Below, one piece after another: positions 43,365 through 52,689 of a stretch of DNA of 64,000 nucleotides; the first letter of the stretch is position 1, and the number at the start of each line of letters is the position of its first letter. The position numbers were made by a program, and so were the translations under genes. The notes under the pieces are model-generated. The model was not told where the DNA came from. It saw only the letters and a list, made by a program, of their open reading frames with translations, and did no database searches. The stretch comes from Brotonthovivens ammoniilytica (GTDB lineage Bacteria > Bacillota > Clostridia > Lachnospirales > Lachnospiraceae), in the NCBI RefSeq assembly GCF_025566885.1, contig NZ_JAOQJQ010000001.1, positions 868,001-932,000 on the forward strand. The letters run 5' to 3'.

Positions 43365-46205
43365 TTAGTCTGCTCTCATATTGGAGGCCCCCGATGCCTG
43401 TCCGGTGATCACAGTCTCTTTTTCTTCTAAATCAAAATAATAATTAAAAATATCCCTTCCCACAGCAGTTGCATTGGTAGAACTATAGCCATTGGCAATA
43501 CGGACTGCTATTGCTATCTCTGGCGTATCAGCCGGCGCATATCCAATAAACAATGCATGATCCGGCCGGGTTTTAACCTCCTGGGCAGTGCCGGTCTTTC
43601 CCGCCACATCTAAATCCATGCCTTTTAAAACGGAATTATATTGTGCAAACTGCCGCATCCCCTGGGAAATGGCCATCCAGGTCTCTTCCGATAATTCTAT
43701 TGTTTCTTTCTTTTTTATCCCAGCATTTTTTTCACTGATCAGCGTCAGGGGAATCTCTCTCCCCTGTAACGCCAGCGTACTTACATATTTTGCCAGCTGG
43801 GTTGTGGTATAGTTATGTGTTCCCTGTCCGATTGCAGACTGAATGCCATAATCTTTTGTCACATGCGGCTGGCTTTCTGTCAGCTCAATTCCGGATTTTT
43901 CATCCAGACCAAACAAGGATGCATATTTCTGCAGATAAGAAAGCGCCTGGCTGTCATTATAGGATGCCTGATTTCTTGTCCCAAGACGCCAGGAAATATC
44001 GCACAGATAGTCGTTGCAGGAATTTTGAATTGCAGAAGCCGCGTTCACAATACTGCCGTGCCCCGAATGCTTCCAGCACCTTAAATCCGGTTTTAATTTA
44101 TCAAACACACCGTCGCAGATCATCTGGGTATTGGCAGTTATCACCCCTTCCTGAATCCCCGCCGCAACCGTCACAGGCTTAAAGGCAGAGCCCGGAGCAG
44201 TCATCTGCTGGGAAGCCCGGTTATAAAGGGGCAGCGAGCGGTCTTTTAAAAGCTCATTGTAATATTCGGAATCCATAGGCTCTGCCAGTCGGTTACTATC
44301 ATATCCCGGATAGGAGACACAGGCCAAAACCTCACCGGTTCCCTGCTGTACCACAACCGCCGAGCCGGAACAGGGGTCTAGACCAAGCATAGCAGGTGTC
44401 AGTTCCAGATTTTTTATTTTCTTTTTCACAAAGGAAAACGTACTGAGTTTCCCATTTTTCAGAAGATTATAATCTTTATCCTTTTCTGACAAAATACCCT
44501 GCCGGTATAAAAGAAGGCATACCTCTCTTCCGGAAATTTCATCCTTTAAAATCATATGGCTTAGCACCAGCTTTTCAAAGTCTTCCTGTTCCATAAGAGC
44601 CTCCTGTATGCGTTCCAATGCATACAGGCAGATCTCCTCGGACGTCAGATATCGGTCTTCATCTAAAATCCCCGGAGAAATCCACCCCTTCTCAATAGCT
44701 CCTCTTAAAAATTCCCGGGTGCTTATGCTCCCCTCCTCCTGCCAGGATTTATACAGTGCATCTGTTTTATCAACCGCATCCTGAGATAAAATTCTGCTGT
44801 TTAACACAGCTATAGTTTCATATTCCTGCATCTCCTCTGACAGCTGTCCAAATGTCCTGTCCCCTTTTTTCAGATCGGTTTCTATGGCATCCAAAACAGT
44901 TCTCTTTTTTCTGTTTAATTTCTGAATCAGGCTCTTTTCCTCATAGGAAGCATTCTCCTGTTTCATATCAGCAATCTTTAACACTTCATTTTCAATCAGT
45001 GCTGTATACACATCATATACGGGAATCCTGATCTGTGTGGAATCTGTAATCCTGGTTTTATCAAAGGTTCTGGCATTAATCAGATTGTCCATAAGAATTC
45101 CTGCCAGTTTCTCTTCTATCATCTGGTAGACCGCTTCCTGTAAATCTTTATCAATGGTAAGATATACATCTCCTCCGGAAACAGTCTCTGCCACCCTTTT
45201 TTCCTCTCCGATTACCTTTCCAACATTGTTTACCACCACTTCCATTTGCCCGTCTGTGCCCCGCAGCTCTTCTTCCAGATACTGCTCCATTCCGGCTTTT
45301 CCGACGGTATCATCCACTGAATATTCCTGTCCGTTTTCTAAAAATGCCTCCAGTTCATCGGTAAAAATTTTTCCTGTATACCCAAGTATATGCGACATGG
45401 CCTTCGGGCTTTCGTAAACCCTCTCCCAGTCTGTCCCAATCCCAATTCCCCCAAGGGTATCTGAATGTTCCTTCACATAAGCAGCTAATTCCTCAGAAAC
45501 ATCTTCCGCGATAACTGCCGGTTCATATTTTTTATAGGAATTCAGCCACAGCATATATCGTACTCCAAGAATCTCAAGAACCTCCTGTCTGGAATATTCT
45601 TTCTCAAGACCATATTCTAGCAGTTCTTTTTCTGTATAATCTTCTTTTCCCCAGCCATACAGTGCGAACTTTTGGTTTCCCGCCAGATAATCTATCATTT
45701 CTTCTGCCGTCATATTTTTTTGTTCCTCCGTCAGATCTGCCGGATCCTTAAGGCCAAATATATCTGCGCGAAACCGCAGCAGCAGACTGCCGTCCACCGT
45801 ATATATATACCCCTCCTTCTCATCCGCAGCAATTTTAAGTCCTGTCTTTAGACTGCCTCCCAAAACCTGCATTTTTTTCTGAAGCCGATGAATATTTCCA
45901 TTTAAAGTAAGCTGGCGTTCCCGATCTGTTTCATAGCTGCCACTGTCTGTTATGGTAATTGTATAAACAAGACGGCTGGATGCAAGAAGTTTTCCATTAC
46001 GGTCATAAATGTTTCCCCTTGGAGCAGCCTGCGTCAACGTCTTTGTAGTCTTTAAGATAAAGCTTTCTTTATAGGTTTTTCCTTCTACAATCTGCAGCTG
46101 CCAAATCCTTCGGACTAACACAGCTGCCAGCAGTAAAAATATGATTTTTAAAATAGCAAGCCGCGAAATTTTTAAATGTCTGTGATTCCTTTTCCATTGT
46201 TTCAT
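43365..46205 (-). CDS. PBP2-type penicillin-binding protein (class B transpeptidase)
   Basis: About 946 residues: an N-terminal anchor helix (about 20-40), a PBP dimerisation domain (RGNIYDRNGKLLASS, about 70; DDTVGKAGMEQYLEEEL, about 300) and a transpeptidase domain with the active-site motifs SAFK (GSAFKPVT, about 673), SCN (NSCNDYLC) and KTG (AGKTGTAQE, about 870). The size, with an insertion between the two domains, is usual for Lachnospiraceae MrdA/PBP2-like proteins. It builds septal or side-wall peptidoglycan; no rodA/mreC is adjacent. The ATG at 46205 has AAGGG eight bases upstream. Promoter dyads suggest BlaI/MecI-type beta-lactam-responsive control. Confidence 0.9.
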   Translation of the reverse strand: MKQWKRNHRHLKISRLAILKIIFLLLAAVLVRRIWQLQIVEGKTYKESFILKTTKTLTQAAPRGNIYDRNGKLLASSRLVYTITITDSGSYETDRERQLTLNGNIHRLQKKMQVLGGSLKTGLKIAADEKEGYIYTVDGSLLLRFRADIFGLKDPADLTEEQKNMTAEEMIDYLAGNQKFALYGWGKEDYTEKELLEYGLEKEYSRQEVLEILGVRYMLWLNSYKKYEPAVIAEDVSEELAAYVKEHSDTLGGIGIGTDWERVYESPKAMSHILGYTGKIFTDELEAFLENGQEYSVDDTVGKAGMEQYLEEELRGTDGQMEVVVNNVGKVIGEEKRVAETVSGGDVYLTIDKDLQEAVYQMIEEKLAGILMDNLINARTFDKTRITDSTQIRIPVYDVYTALIENEVLKIADMKQENASYEEKSLIQKLNRKKRTVLDAIETDLKKGDRTFGQLSEEMQEYETIAVLNSRILSQDAVDKTDALYKSWQEEGSISTREFLRGAIEKGWISPGILDEDRYLTSEEICLYALERIQEALMEQEDFEKLVLSHMILKDEISGREVCLLLYRQGILSEKDKDYNLLKNGKLSTFSFVKKKIKNLELTPAMLGLDPCSGSAVVVQQGTGEVLACVSYPGYDSNRLAEPMDSEYYNELLKDRSLPLYNRASQQMTAPGSAFKPVTVAAGIQEGVITANTQMICDGVFDKLKPDLRCWKHSGHGSIVNAASAIQNSCNDYLCDISWRLGTRNQASYNDSQALSYLQKYASLFGLDEKSGIELTESQPHVTKDYGIQSAIGQGTHNYTTTQLAKYVSTLALQGREIPLTLISEKNAGIKKKETIELSEETWMAISQGMRQFAQYNSVLKGMDLDVAGKTGTAQEVKTRPDHALFIGYAPADTPEIAIAVRIANGYSSTNATAVGRDIFNYYFDLEEKETVITGQASGASNMRAD

Positions 46206-46216
46206 TTTCTTCACCC

Positions 46217-46267
46217 TTACACTCGTAATATTTCATACATCTTACACGTGTAGGATTTTATTGTCAA
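46217..46267 (-). promoter_or_regulatory. PBP promoter with two BlaI/MecI-like operators
   Basis: On the minus strand TTGACA (46262-46267), 17 bases and TAAGAT (46239-46244). The perfect palindrome TACACGTGTA (46243-46252) covers the spacer and -10 edge. A second dyad, TTAC GAGT GTAA (46217-46228), lies 25 bases downstream, centre to centre. TACA-N2-TGTA is the core of BlaI/MecI sites. No blaI/blaR gene is in the window. Confidence 0.6.
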
Positions 46268-46546
46268 GTATTACATTATATCTGCCGCAGGTATGATGTC
46301 CGCCTTCCCTTTGGGAGGTTTTAAATTCCTGGTAATCATATTTTATCCGTATGATACAATAAATTCAACTGTTTCAAAAGCTTTGCCCGTAAAAGAACCA
46401 AACGAGACTTTATGTAAAAAGAGGACGCTCATTGCAGCATTCCGAAAAAAATATCCCAATGTAACATATGGGATCTACAGTGGGAATGCCCATAACATTA
46501 GTTTGTGTCAAGATAGGACTAAAAGATTTTTTAACTTTTTTAAATC
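46268..46546. other. Gene-poor stretch between the PBP promoter and the accessory region
   Basis: No convincing gene. A plus-strand open frame (46293-46622) runs through it and through a terminator hairpin; it has low coding quality and no ribosome site. The composition changes to more AT-rich from here, consistent with the edge of accessory DNA. Confidence 0.4.
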
Positions 46547-46586
46547 ACAAAGGCATTTCGACTATTATTGCCCGAAATGCCTTTGT
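46547..46586. terminator. 14-bp perfect hairpin after the small hypothetical gene
   Basis: ACAAAGGCATTTCG (46547-46560) pairs exactly with 46573-46586 around a 12-base loop, starting four bases beyond the stop of the gene at 46590. It probably ends the helicase transcript on the minus strand, though the T run is not directly adjacent. Confidence 0.6.
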
Positions 46587-46589
46587 ACC

Positions 46590-46916
46590 TCAACAAATCT
46601 TCCCTATTGCTGCTTTGTTTGAGTAATATTCCTCTTTAGCAGTTTCCACTGCATCTTCTCTGCTAAAGACAATATTTTCTGTTTCCATAGTATTCTGATA
46701 TATTCTTTGCAAATAATCTTTTTTATCAAACTGATAATAGAATGTACTCTCTCCTTCTCCTGGAATTTCACACTGCATCTCAGCTACTAATCCCTCTTCA
46801 TTCGTAAAATACTTTACATAACTATAATTTTCCAGTTTTGCGTTTTCCAATAAATTATACGGTGATATGATTGGTGAGTACAGCATATCATATATCTTCT
46901 TAATATAAGCATCCAT
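46590..46916 (-). CDS. Small protein of unknown function behind the helicase gene
   Basis: A 108-residue, acidic, Tyr-rich soluble protein (YIKKIYDMLYSPIISPYN, VAEMQCEIPGEGESTFYYQF) that I do not recognise. AGGAGG stands seven bases before the ATG at 46916, 17 bases after the helicase stop, so it is the second gene of that unit and may be its partner. No motif suggests an enzymatic function. Confidence 0.6.
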   Translation of the reverse strand: MDAYIKKIYDMLYSPIISPYNLLENAKLENYSYVKYFTNEEGLVAEMQCEIPGEGESTFYYQFDKKDYLQRIYQNTMETENIVFSREDAVETAKEEYYSNKAAIGKIC

Positions 46917-46933
46917 GTTTCTTCCTCCTAGCA

Positions 46934-48823
46934 TCAATATTCTTCATCATCTAAATGCAAATACTCCATTAATATCTTTTCAACAAATTCCTCCGCAATC
47001 GCAAGCTTTTCAAATGCTATATCAAAATCTGACACTTTCCATTCTTCCCGCTTTTTTCCTATTTCACCTCTCAAATAAGCGTTAAAATACATAGCCAGCA
47101 TTGCACCATTATTAGTTGCCTTACTTTTTATCCACAAATATTTCCCATTAAACAGTCTGCAATCTGCTAAATTTTTTTCTGATTGATTAATATGGAATTT
47201 AGTTATTAACTGCGGAACCAAAATTTCTCTTATCTGATCATCTAGATTTTTCTTCCTATTAGCAAAATACAAATCAGGTCTTTTAAATGCAGCCGTATCT
47301 TTTGTTCTTGTTTGATTATAAATTGCTAATGCCTGCTCATAGTCAATATGCAGCAGCTCCTTTAACTTATCAATATTCTCTTTTTGTTTCCGTTCTTCTT
47401 CCTTTTGCTTCTTTATCAATTCCGTATTTAAATATGTATCTGTAATTAAAGTTCCTGTTCCTCGTTCTTTTGCCAAGCCAAGAGGGATTATATCTGCTCC
47501 TGCTCCGGAAGATGTTCCTTTAGATGATTCTCCACTGTCATCCAGCAAGTTCTCATCCTGAAGATGCTTAATTACTTCACTCTCCTGTAGCTCTATCTTG
47601 TATTTTTCCCAAAGTTCCGATAACTGCAAGTTGTGATGTGAAACTACGTCTGCAATGTTATCATCCGCTTTCTCAGCTTCCTTATCAGGAATAACCCTTA
47701 AAACTCTACCAATAAACTGCTCATATGGAAGCTCACTTCTAAATGGTCTGAATATCGCAGCCACGCTAAGATAAGGGTGATCATATCCTTCTCCCAACAT
47801 CGCAACATGAATAATAACATCTACACGATGATTTTCTATATCTTGTTTTATTTCACTCCGTTCTTCTGGTGTTTGTCTGCTGTGGATAACTTCTGCGCTG
47901 TATCCTTTTTCTACATACAACCGCTTAATTTGCTCTGCATGGTCAATACTACATGCAACTGCGATAATTTTATGAGGTACTTTTGATCCATCTCTTCGTT
48001 TATTTTCCAACAACTTCAGGCTTTCTTTAACTACACTTTCAGAGCATTCTTTGGAATATGCTACTGACCGTCTTATCCAGTCTTCATCACGCAGACCAAG
48101 TGCCAATAGTTCTTCAACTGTATACTGCTTTGTTTCATCTTTATCAATTGTCAGAAATAGTTGTTCCGGTATATACTCAATATTTCTAAGTGATTTTACA
48201 TACCCTTTTGCCATAGCCTGACTCAGTTTATACTTATAAACTAATTCACCAGCCAATTCTACACCATCTGTACGTATCGGTGTTCCAGTTAGCTTAACGA
48301 CCTTAGCCTTATTAAAATGATTTATGGTTTCAACCCACGTATTAGCTGTCGAATGATGAGCCTCGTCAATAATTATCATATCAAAATAATCCTTGGGTAA
48401 ATAGTTTAACGGGGAGCTGTTTAATCTTGCCTGCAATTTATGGATATTCAAAACCACTATATTAGCTGCATCTAATATCTCCCTTTTTATACCACGTTCA
48501 AATTCCACCAAAGTCGGTGTTTCATGCACTTTATTAAATATTTTTCTTTTGTACCAAAAGCTTTCTGGGTTCTCCGGGTCTAAAGAATCCACAACAGTGT
48601 CCTTAATAGTTAACTGTGGTGTAATAATCAATGCTCTCCCTTCGCAAATATGAAACGGCAGTAATCCCATCAACCCCGTTTTTCCAACTCCTGTCGGAAG
48701 TACCACTATTGCATGTGTACGTTTTTTATTGCGCACAATAAAATGTTCATATACTTTGTAATATCCTTGTATTTTGTCCTTAGTAAGGCTACTTACTGCG
48801 AGATTTCTATATTCGCGATTATA
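46934..48823 (-). CDS. DEAD/DEAH-box (SF2) helicase, 5'-truncated
   Basis: An SF2 helicase of the type-I-restriction/UvrB-like group: motif I LPTGVGKTG, motif II IIDEAHHS, motif III KLTGTPIRT, motif V HVAMLGEGYDHP, motif VI QFIGRVLRVIP, then a helical and basic C-terminal part. The Q-motif-like VYEHFIVRNKKRTHAI lies upstream of the first possible start (GTG at 48736), and the frame stays open to a stop at 48824-48826 without any ATG. The natural N-terminus is therefore missing. The break coincides with the broken 5' end of a LysR gene on the other strand. It may be a dead remnant of a defence or restriction gene, or may use GTG 48736. Confidence 0.75.
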   Translation of the reverse strand, partial: YNREYRNLAVSSLTKDKIQGYYKVYEHFIVRNKKRTHAIVVLPTGVGKTGLMGLLPFHICEGRALIITPQLTIKDTVVDSLDPENPESFWYKRKIFNKVHETPTLVEFERGIKREILDAANIVVLNIHKLQARLNSSPLNYLPKDYFDMIIIDEAHHSTANTWVETINHFNKAKVVKLTGTPIRTDGVELAGELVYKYKLSQAMAKGYVKSLRNIEYIPEQLFLTIDKDETKQYTVEELLALGLRDEDWIRRSVAYSKECSESVVKESLKLLENKRRDGSKVPHKIIAVACSIDHAEQIKRLYVEKGYSAEVIHSRQTPEERSEIKQDIENHRVDVIIHVAMLGEGYDHPYLSVAAIFRPFRSELPYEQFIGRVLRVIPDKEAEKADDNIADVVSHHNLQLSELWEKYKIELQESEVIKHLQDENLLDDSGESSKGTSSGAGADIIPLGLAKERGTGTLITDTYLNTELIKKQKEEERKQKENIDKLKELLHIDYEQALAIYNQTRTKDTAAFKRPDLYFANRKKNLDDQIREILVPQLITKFHINQSEKNLADCRLFNGKYLWIKSKATNNGAMLAMYFNAYLRGEIGKKREEWKVSDFDIAFEKLAIAEEFVEKILMEYLHLDDEEY

Positions 48824-49302
48824 TTAAAAGAGGATTTCTCGATATAGGTTTAATGTCAGAACCGATTGATATGCGTAAATACAATTTTGTCAATATGCCA
48901 GTCAAGGAACAGTGGGGTGTATTTGTTCCTAGTGATTCCGGATTGTCCAAAAAGGAACGTATAACGCCAAAAGATTTAGCTGGAATGTCCATTGTGACTG
49001 CAACAGGCGACTTCAACCAAAGCCGGATCGGAAAATGGCTTGGTGATTATAAAGATCAGGTTGAAATTGCTGCCACCGCTAATCTTCCTTATAACGAAGC
49101 AGTGTTAGCAAAAGAAAATATAGGCGTAATGCTTAGTATCAACTTAAACTGTATCTATGAAAACCTGCGGTTTATTCCACTGCAGCCCCTTTTGGAGGTT
49201 TCAACGGTCTTAGGTTGGAAAAAGGAGCAGATATTTTCTGCCACAACTTCTGCCTTTATAGATTTTTCAATGCAATACTTAAAAGGCATAACTCATGATT
49301 AA
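48817..49302 (+). pseudogene. LysR-family regulator remnant (effector domain only)
   Basis: The reading begins mid-protein with DYIKRGFLDIGLMSEPIDMR, the usual first half of a LysR effector domain (LxxGxLDIGL), continues through WGVFVPSDSG and ends with a C-terminal helix (SAFIDFSMQYLKG). The winged-helix DNA-binding domain and linker (~130 residues) are absent. It cannot act as a repressor or activator. It probably once controlled the flavodoxin genes downstream. Confidence 0.82.
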
Positions 49303-49338
49303 ATATAAGTATTAGACATTTTAAACAGCCAAATTTAC

Positions 49339-49374
49339 AATAAAGGTGTTCCAGAACGGAGCATCTTTATTTTT
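49339..49374 (+). terminator. Terminator of the LysR remnant
   Basis: A 14-pair stem with G-U pairs (49339-49352 with 49358-49371), loop AGAAC, then T residues. It keeps the remnant's transcription away from the MerR gene. Confidence 0.7.
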
Positions 49375-49398
49375 ATACAATAGGGAAGGAAGTTTGAA

Positions 49399-49767
49399 AT
49401 GACAATCAATGAAGCAAGTGAACGATACAAAATTCCCATTAAAATTTTACAGGAATATGAAAGCTGGGGACTATGTGGTGAAGTAAAAAAAATAATGAGT
49501 TCGTGGCATTATGATGAAAGCGATATTGAACGATTAAGTACCATTATGACGCTTCACGATATCGGTTTCACTAATGATGAAGTAAAAGAATATATGCAGC
49601 TGCTTTTGAAAGGAGAATCAACGGAAAAGGAACGGCTGAACATGCTGAGTGAAAAAAGAAATGGCACATTAGATGAAATTCATTTTAAGGAAAAACAATT
49701 AGACCGTCTGGATTATCTTCGATTTGAGATACAAAAAGGAAACAAATCACCATCAACATATTTTTAA
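49399..49767 (+). CDS. MerR-family regulator
   Basis: A 122-residue regulator: winged-helix part MTINEASERYKIPIKILQEY, E(S)WGL and YDESDIERLSTIMTLHDIGF, followed by a coiled-coil dimerisation helix (about 80-115). No cysteine sensor or drug-binding domain is attached. It lies just before the flavodoxin cluster on the same strand and probably controls it. Confidence 0.8.
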   Translation: MTINEASERYKIPIKILQEYESWGLCGEVKKIMSSWHYDESDIERLSTIMTLHDIGFTNDEVKEYMQLLLKGESTEKERLNMLSEKRNGTLDEIHFKEKQLDRLDYLRFEIQKGNKSPSTYF

Positions 49768-49823
49768 AAGAATTATAGATAAAAACAACAATCTTTAATG
49801 TAAACCTGAAAGGAGTTTTCACA

Positions 49824-50522
49824 ATGAAAAAAGTATTTTCAATTATTATGGTTCTTACTCTGCTGCTCTCTTTTACGGCTTGCAGCAACAATGCCAATAA
49901 TGAGGGGGCTTCCTCTGCTCCACAGCAATCAAGTAATCAAAGTTCTGCATCTGCTAAGGAAGCAGACAGCCAAAACGATTCTTCCGCACTTACCGAAGAA
50001 TCAGGCAGTCCAGATAATTCTTCCACATTCACCGAAACAGACGCTAAATCATTAGTGGTTTATTTTTCCTGGTCGGGAAACACCGAAAATGTTGCCAAGT
50101 CTATTCAAGCGCAGACAAACGCTGATATTTTTGAAATCGTACCGGCCACACCGTACAGCGACGACTATGATACTGTTGTGGATTTGGCACAGGAAGAACA
50201 GAAGAATAACGCCCGCCCTGGAATTTCGGGCAGCATTGAAAACATTGAGCAGTACGACGTTATCTATGTAGGATTTCCAAACTGGTGGGGCGATATGCCG
50301 ATGATTCTCTATACATTTTTCGATACTTACGATTTGTCCGGCAAAACAGTTGCTCTGTTCTGCACTAGCGGCGGCAGCGGTCTTTCGGGAACGGTAAATG
50401 AAGTAAAATCCCTTGAACCAAATGCAGCCGTGACAGAGGGGCTTCACATCGGCAGCGGTTCATCCTCAAATCCCGACAGTGCAGTAAGCAAATGGCTGGA
50501 GGATATAGGACTTGCCAAATAG
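49824..50522 (+). CDS. Flavodoxin-fold lipoprotein
   Basis: A 232-residue lipoprotein (LLLSFTACS lipobox) with a Ser/Gln/Asn-rich linker and a flavodoxin domain from about residue 75: FMN phosphate loop SWSGNTENVAKSI, then GFPNWWGDMPMILYTFF and CTSGGSGLSG around the isoalloxazine. Flavodoxins are normally cytoplasmic; here the FMN domain is placed outside the membrane. AAAGGAG precedes the ATG. It is followed 12 bases later by a second, larger flavodoxin lipoprotein. Confidence 0.9.
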   Translation: MKKVFSIIMVLTLLLSFTACSNNANNEGASSAPQQSSNQSSASAKEADSQNDSSALTEESGSPDNSSTFTETDAKSLVVYFSWSGNTENVAKSIQAQTNADIFEIVPATPYSDDYDTVVDLAQEEQKNNARPGISGSIENIEQYDVIYVGFPNWWGDMPMILYTFFDTYDLSGKTVALFCTSGGSGLSGTVNEVKSLEPNAAVTEGLHIGSGSSSNPDSAVSKWLEDIGLAK

Positions 50523-50534
50523 GAGACTATTTTT

Positions 50535-51986
50535 ATGAAAAAAATTATATCACTGCTTTTATCGCTATCCCTTATTTTCTCTTTGACAGCCTGCAGTCAG
50601 ACAGAGAGGCCCGGCACAAGTTCAGAACAGCTATCTGCAGACAATTCTCTGGAGACAAGTGATCTGCAGGTTCCAGAAAACTTTGTTTTGATTAAGGGCG
50701 GCTCTTTTGAGATGGGCAGCCCCGAATCTGAAGCGTGGCGCAGTGCTGATGAAACACAGCACAAGGTTACTGTCAGCGATTTTTATATGAGCAAATACGA
50801 GCTGACACAAAAAGAATATGAAGAAATCACAGGCAGCAATCCCAGTAACTTTTCAGGAGAAGATCTACCCGTTGAAAATGTCTCCTGGCTTGACGCAGCA
50901 GCCTACTGCAATGCCCGAAGTGAAAAAGACGGCTTAACCCCGGTCTACACAATCGACGGTAAGAATGTTTCCTGGGACAAAAGTGCAAACGGTTACCGCC
51001 TGCCCACCGAGGCGGAATGGGAATATGCCTGCCGTGCCGGTACCACTACACCGTTTTATATGGAAAACTCTCCCAGCTCCGAAGATGCAAACTATTACGG
51101 CCATTACCCCTACGAAATAGAGGATAACTATTTTTCACAGGGAAATTTGGAAGTAAAACCCGGTGATTACAGACAAACCACTGTCCCTGTAGACAGTTTT
51201 TCCGAAAACCCTTACGGGCTTTACAATATGCACGGTAATGTAAGTGAATGGGTCTGGGATTATTATGGGGATTACTCCGATGAGGCACAAACAAATCCCA
51301 CCGGTCCTGCCACCGGCACACTTCGGGTTTACCGCGGCGGCGGCTGGAATGATTTCGCTAAAAATATGCGTTCTGCATACCGTGCGACACTGGAACAAAA
51401 TAAAGGCAGTTTCAATCTCGGTATTCGCTTAGTGTTAAATGCGGCTCCCAGTTCCGGCAGTGTTTCAGGAACAGAAGCACAAAATACAACTGCTGACGGA
51501 AACGGCAAAATCTTGATTGCCTATTTCTCATGGGGAGGCAATACAGAGGGCATCGCTAAAGAAATCCAGAGTCAGACGGGCGCTGATCTCTTTGAAATTA
51601 CAATGGTAAATCCATATTCCAGCGACTACAACACCGTTTTGGACGAAGCACAGCGTGATCAGAACGCACAGGCCCGCCCTGAGCTTGCAAATCACATAGA
51701 CAATATGGATGAATATGACATTATTATGATCGGTTATCCCAACTGGTGGGCTTCCATTCCTATGCCTGTTGCTTCTTTCCTGGAAGAATATGATTTTTCG
51801 GGTAAAACGATACTGCCGTTCTGCTCCCACGGCGGCGGTCGTTTCGGACAGAGTTTAACGGCTATCGCCAAGCTTGCGCCAAACGCTGCCATGGGGGAAG
51901 CGCTTTCTATCCACTATTCAGGCGGCTCAGAACTTTCGGGAGATGTGTCTGACTGGCTGAATAGCAATAACATTCAAACAAATTGA
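50535..51986 (+). CDS. Lipoprotein fusing an FGE/SUMF1-like domain to a flavodoxin
   Basis: A 483-residue lipoprotein (SLTACS lipobox). Residues about 50-305 are a formylglycine-generating-enzyme (SUMF1) fold: FVLIKGGSFEMGSPESEAWR, YRLPTEAEWEYACRAGT, YNMHGNVSEWVWD, YRGGGWNDF. The two catalytic Cys of real FGEs (expected after RGGSW and before YR) are absent, so it is probably a binding domain. Residues about 320-480 are a flavodoxin (AYFSWGGNTEGIAKEI, GYPNWWASIPMPVASFLEEY, CSHGGGRFG). It lies between the flavodoxin lipoprotein and the carboxymuconolactone-decarboxylase-like gene. The fusion is unusual. Confidence 0.88.
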   Translation: MKKIISLLLSLSLIFSLTACSQTERPGTSSEQLSADNSLETSDLQVPENFVLIKGGSFEMGSPESEAWRSADETQHKVTVSDFYMSKYELTQKEYEEITGSNPSNFSGEDLPVENVSWLDAAAYCNARSEKDGLTPVYTIDGKNVSWDKSANGYRLPTEAEWEYACRAGTTTPFYMENSPSSEDANYYGHYPYEIEDNYFSQGNLEVKPGDYRQTTVPVDSFSENPYGLYNMHGNVSEWVWDYYGDYSDEAQTNPTGPATGTLRVYRGGGWNDFAKNMRSAYRATLEQNKGSFNLGIRLVLNAAPSSGSVSGTEAQNTTADGNGKILIAYFSWGGNTEGIAKEIQSQTGADLFEITMVNPYSSDYNTVLDEAQRDQNAQARPELANHIDNMDEYDIIMIGYPNWWASIPMPVASFLEEYDFSGKTILPFCSHGGGRFGQSLTAIAKLAPNAAMGEALSIHYSGGSELSGDVSDWLNSNNIQTN

Positions 51987-52002
51987 TTACGGAGGTTAAA
52001 AA

Positions 52003-52689
52003 ATGGATTTGTATATTACTGATCCCGATTTTACAGAACGCTTTGAGTATTTTGCTTTCACCGAAGTTCCAGGCGAAAAAAATCAGCAATTAGATGAAAA
52101 GACACGCTGCATGGCTATTCTGGCGGCGCTGATGGGCTGCGGCAGTGTGGATGCATATAAAGAAATGCTCCCAAAATTCCTGGAAAACGGTATCACTCCG
52201 ATGATTGCAAAAGAGATTGTTTATCAGGCAGTTGGCTACTTAGGTTACGGCAGAATGTTACCGTTTTTGAATATCACAAATGAAGTGTTAGAAAAAAAAG
52301 GCGTAAAGCTCCCCCTTGACAGTCAGGCAGTGACTACCCTTGATAACCGGCTGGAAAAAGGAATTGAAGCGCAGGTAGAAATCTTCGGTGAACAAATGAA
52401 AGAAGCCTTTAAGACAAGTCATATCAACCGTTGGCTGGCGGCAAATTGTTTTGGTGACTACTACACCCGAAACGGTTTAACCCTTGGGGAGCGTGAGCTG
52501 ATTACTTTTTGCTTTCTTATGGCACAGGGCGATTGTGAACCACAGCTTATCGCCCACTCTAAAGGGAATATGAATATGGGAAATGACAGAGATTTTCTGA
52601 TAAAAGTCGTTTCACAGTGTTTGCCGTATATCGGTTATCCCCGCAGTCTGAATGCAATTTCCTGCATCAATAAGGCGGTGGAAAAATGA
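52003..52689 (+). CDS. Carboxymuconolactone-decarboxylase-like protein
   Basis: A 228-residue soluble protein with two AhpD/CMD-type helical repeats (residues about 30-95, ILAALMGCGSVDAYKEML; about 150-215, GERELITFCFLMAQGD). The redox CxxC of AhpD is missing in both, so peroxidase-type activity is doubtful. The family is common beside flavodoxins and aldo/keto reductases in gut bacteria with no fixed role. GGAGG precedes the ATG, and the end overlaps the DUF4405 gene by four bases. Confidence 0.82.
   Translation: MDLYITDPDFTERFEYFAFTEVPGEKNQQLDEKTRCMAILAALMGCGSVDAYKEMLPKFLENGITPMIAKEIVYQAVGYLGYGRMLPFLNITNEVLEKKGVKLPLDSQAVTTLDNRLEKGIEAQVEIFGEQMKEAFKTSHINRWLAANCFGDYYTRNGLTLGERELITFCFLMAQGDCEPQLIAHSKGNMNMGNDRDFLIKVVSQCLPYIGYPRSLNAISCINKAVEK

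Noticed and set aside
46293..46622. Plus-strand open frame of 109 codons
   Set aside because: It has no ribosome site, no recognisable family, and runs through a perfect terminator hairpin and the end of the gene on the other strand.
48737..48823. Helicase gene could be complete with its GTG at 48736
   Set aside because: Conserved helicase sequence (VYEHFIV before the GTG) continues upstream to the junction without a start codon, so the natural N-terminus is lost even if the GTG is used.
50535..51986. Active formylglycine-generating enzyme
   Set aside because: The Cys residues needed for catalysis after RGGSW are replaced (RGGGWNDF), so sulfatase activation is unlikely.
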